Of a stretch of 13,641 bases of DNA, positions 13,343 through 13,641 are shown one piece after another. Position numbers and translations under genes: made by a program. The stretch is from Tardiphaga sp. (lineage in GTDB: Bacteria > Pseudomonadota > Alphaproteobacteria > Rhizobiales > Xanthobacteraceae). The stretch covers positions 1-13,641 of the forward strand of contig JACMOT010000488.1 in NCBI GenBank assembly GCA_014377915.1, in the 5' to 3' direction. Below the pieces are notes generated by a model. That model made no database searches. It was not told where the DNA came from and worked only from the letters and a program-made list of their open reading frames with translations. The number at the start of each line of letters is the position of its first letter. Position 1 is the first letter of the stretch.

Positions 13343-13418
13343 TCGGCGCCTTCACGGCGAGCTGATGCCCGAAGTCTGCCGCAGCTGCGAAACGCCTGCC
13401 GCGGGATGCTCCCATGCA

Positions 13419-13461
13419 GGCAAAAGGCTGTCGCTGCATGCAGTTGCATGATAATTTTGCC
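13419..13461. promoter_or_regulatory. Nested dyad downstream of the BrnA-like gene
   Basis: GGCAAAA (13419-13425) pairs with TTTTGCC (13455-13461). Inside lies the perfect palindromic pair CATGCA-GT-TGCATG (13437-13450). A further CATGCA copy is at 13413-13418. The TTTT after the inner hairpin would suit a weak terminator for the plus strand. Alternatively this is an operator ahead of the gene starting at 13515. The remaining spacer (13343-13412, 13462-13514) shows nothing definite. Confidence 0.4.
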
Positions 13462-13514
13462 TTCATCAGCCCCTCGCGCGCATTTCGTGCCCAGCCATCT
13501 GAATCCGAAACCCC

Positions 13515-13641
13515 ATGACCAAGATCGAACGCCCGCGCCGCACCACGGCTGACGACCTGCCGCTGTCCGACGAGATGGTCGCGGAATTGTCGTCTCTGCC
13601 GACCGAGGTGATCGACGTCATCGACGCGCCTGCGGCGGTCA
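13515..13641 (+). CDS. 5' end of an unrecognised gene (3' partial)
   Basis: The frame from ATG 13515 is open for 42 codons to the window edge and has the strong G/C third-position bias of the neighbouring genes. The visible residues (MTKIERPRRTTADDLPLSDE, then a hydrophobic-acidic stretch with ELSSLPTEVIDVIDAP) are soluble and charged. No Shine-Dalgarno is clear. I cannot assign a family from so short a piece, and an internal start further downstream is possible. Confidence 0.5.
   Translation, partial: MTKIERPRRTTADDLPLSDEMVAELSSLPTEVIDVIDAPAAV

Noticed and set aside
13084..13449. A 121-codon minus-strand frame opposite the BrnA-like gene, considered as a missing toxin
   Set aside because: It does not resemble BrnT, and a toxin would be expected on the same strand just upstream.
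1..13641. Search for CRISPR arrays, insertion sequences, prophage genes and rRNA
   Set aside because: No regularly spaced repeats, transposase motifs, phage proteins or rRNA-like sequences were seen on either strand.

Overview
The window looks like a chromosomal segment of a high-GC alphaproteobacterium of the Bradyrhizobium/Rhodopseudomonas group (Nitrobacteraceae, formerly Bradyrhizobiaceae). The support is a MucR/Ros regulator, DUF6456, DUF5330, DUF1491, DUF2336 and UPF0260 proteins, a DivJ/PleC-type kinase, CtrA-type boxes (TTAA-N7-TTAA), and a long intergenic palindrome of a kind I recall from these genomes. I see no rRNA, tRNA, CRISPR array, transposase or prophage gene. Most of the window reads as ordinary core chromosome.

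Layout. Positions 1-1892 (+): the 3' end of an unrecognised low-complexity protein, then mucR, then a DUF6456 gene. Positions 1949-3080 (-): sufE, a 219-bp cruciform-like repeat, and a DUF5330 gene. After a 415-bp divergent spacer, 3496-6450 (+) holds a six-pass PAS histidine kinase overlapping a membrane-anchored peptidoglycan-binding protein, then DUF1491. A DUF2336 gene (-, 6487-7464) faces away from a two-gene operon (+, 7662-8664) of a small basic protein and a lipoprotein. The 197-bp spacer between them carries two perfect CtrA-type boxes. Positions 8723-12180 or 12315 (-): class A penicillin-binding protein, DUF1214 and DUF1254 in one operon. Positions 12490-13641 (+): a UPF0260 cysteine-cluster protein, a BrnA-like antitoxin with no BrnT toxin in view, and the 5' end of an unrecognised gene.

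A cell-cycle and cell-envelope theme connects several genes. MucR is known to intersect with CtrA regulation in alphaproteobacteria. The kinase resembles DivJ and is translationally coupled to a peptidoglycan-binding membrane protein. The CtrA boxes sit in front of a DUF2336 gene and a lipoprotein operon, and PBP1A synthesises the wall. The most novel idea here is that the peptidoglycan-binding protein could be a wall-sensing or localising partner of the kinase, comparable in role to SpmX for Caulobacter DivJ. That is inference from gene order and domains only.
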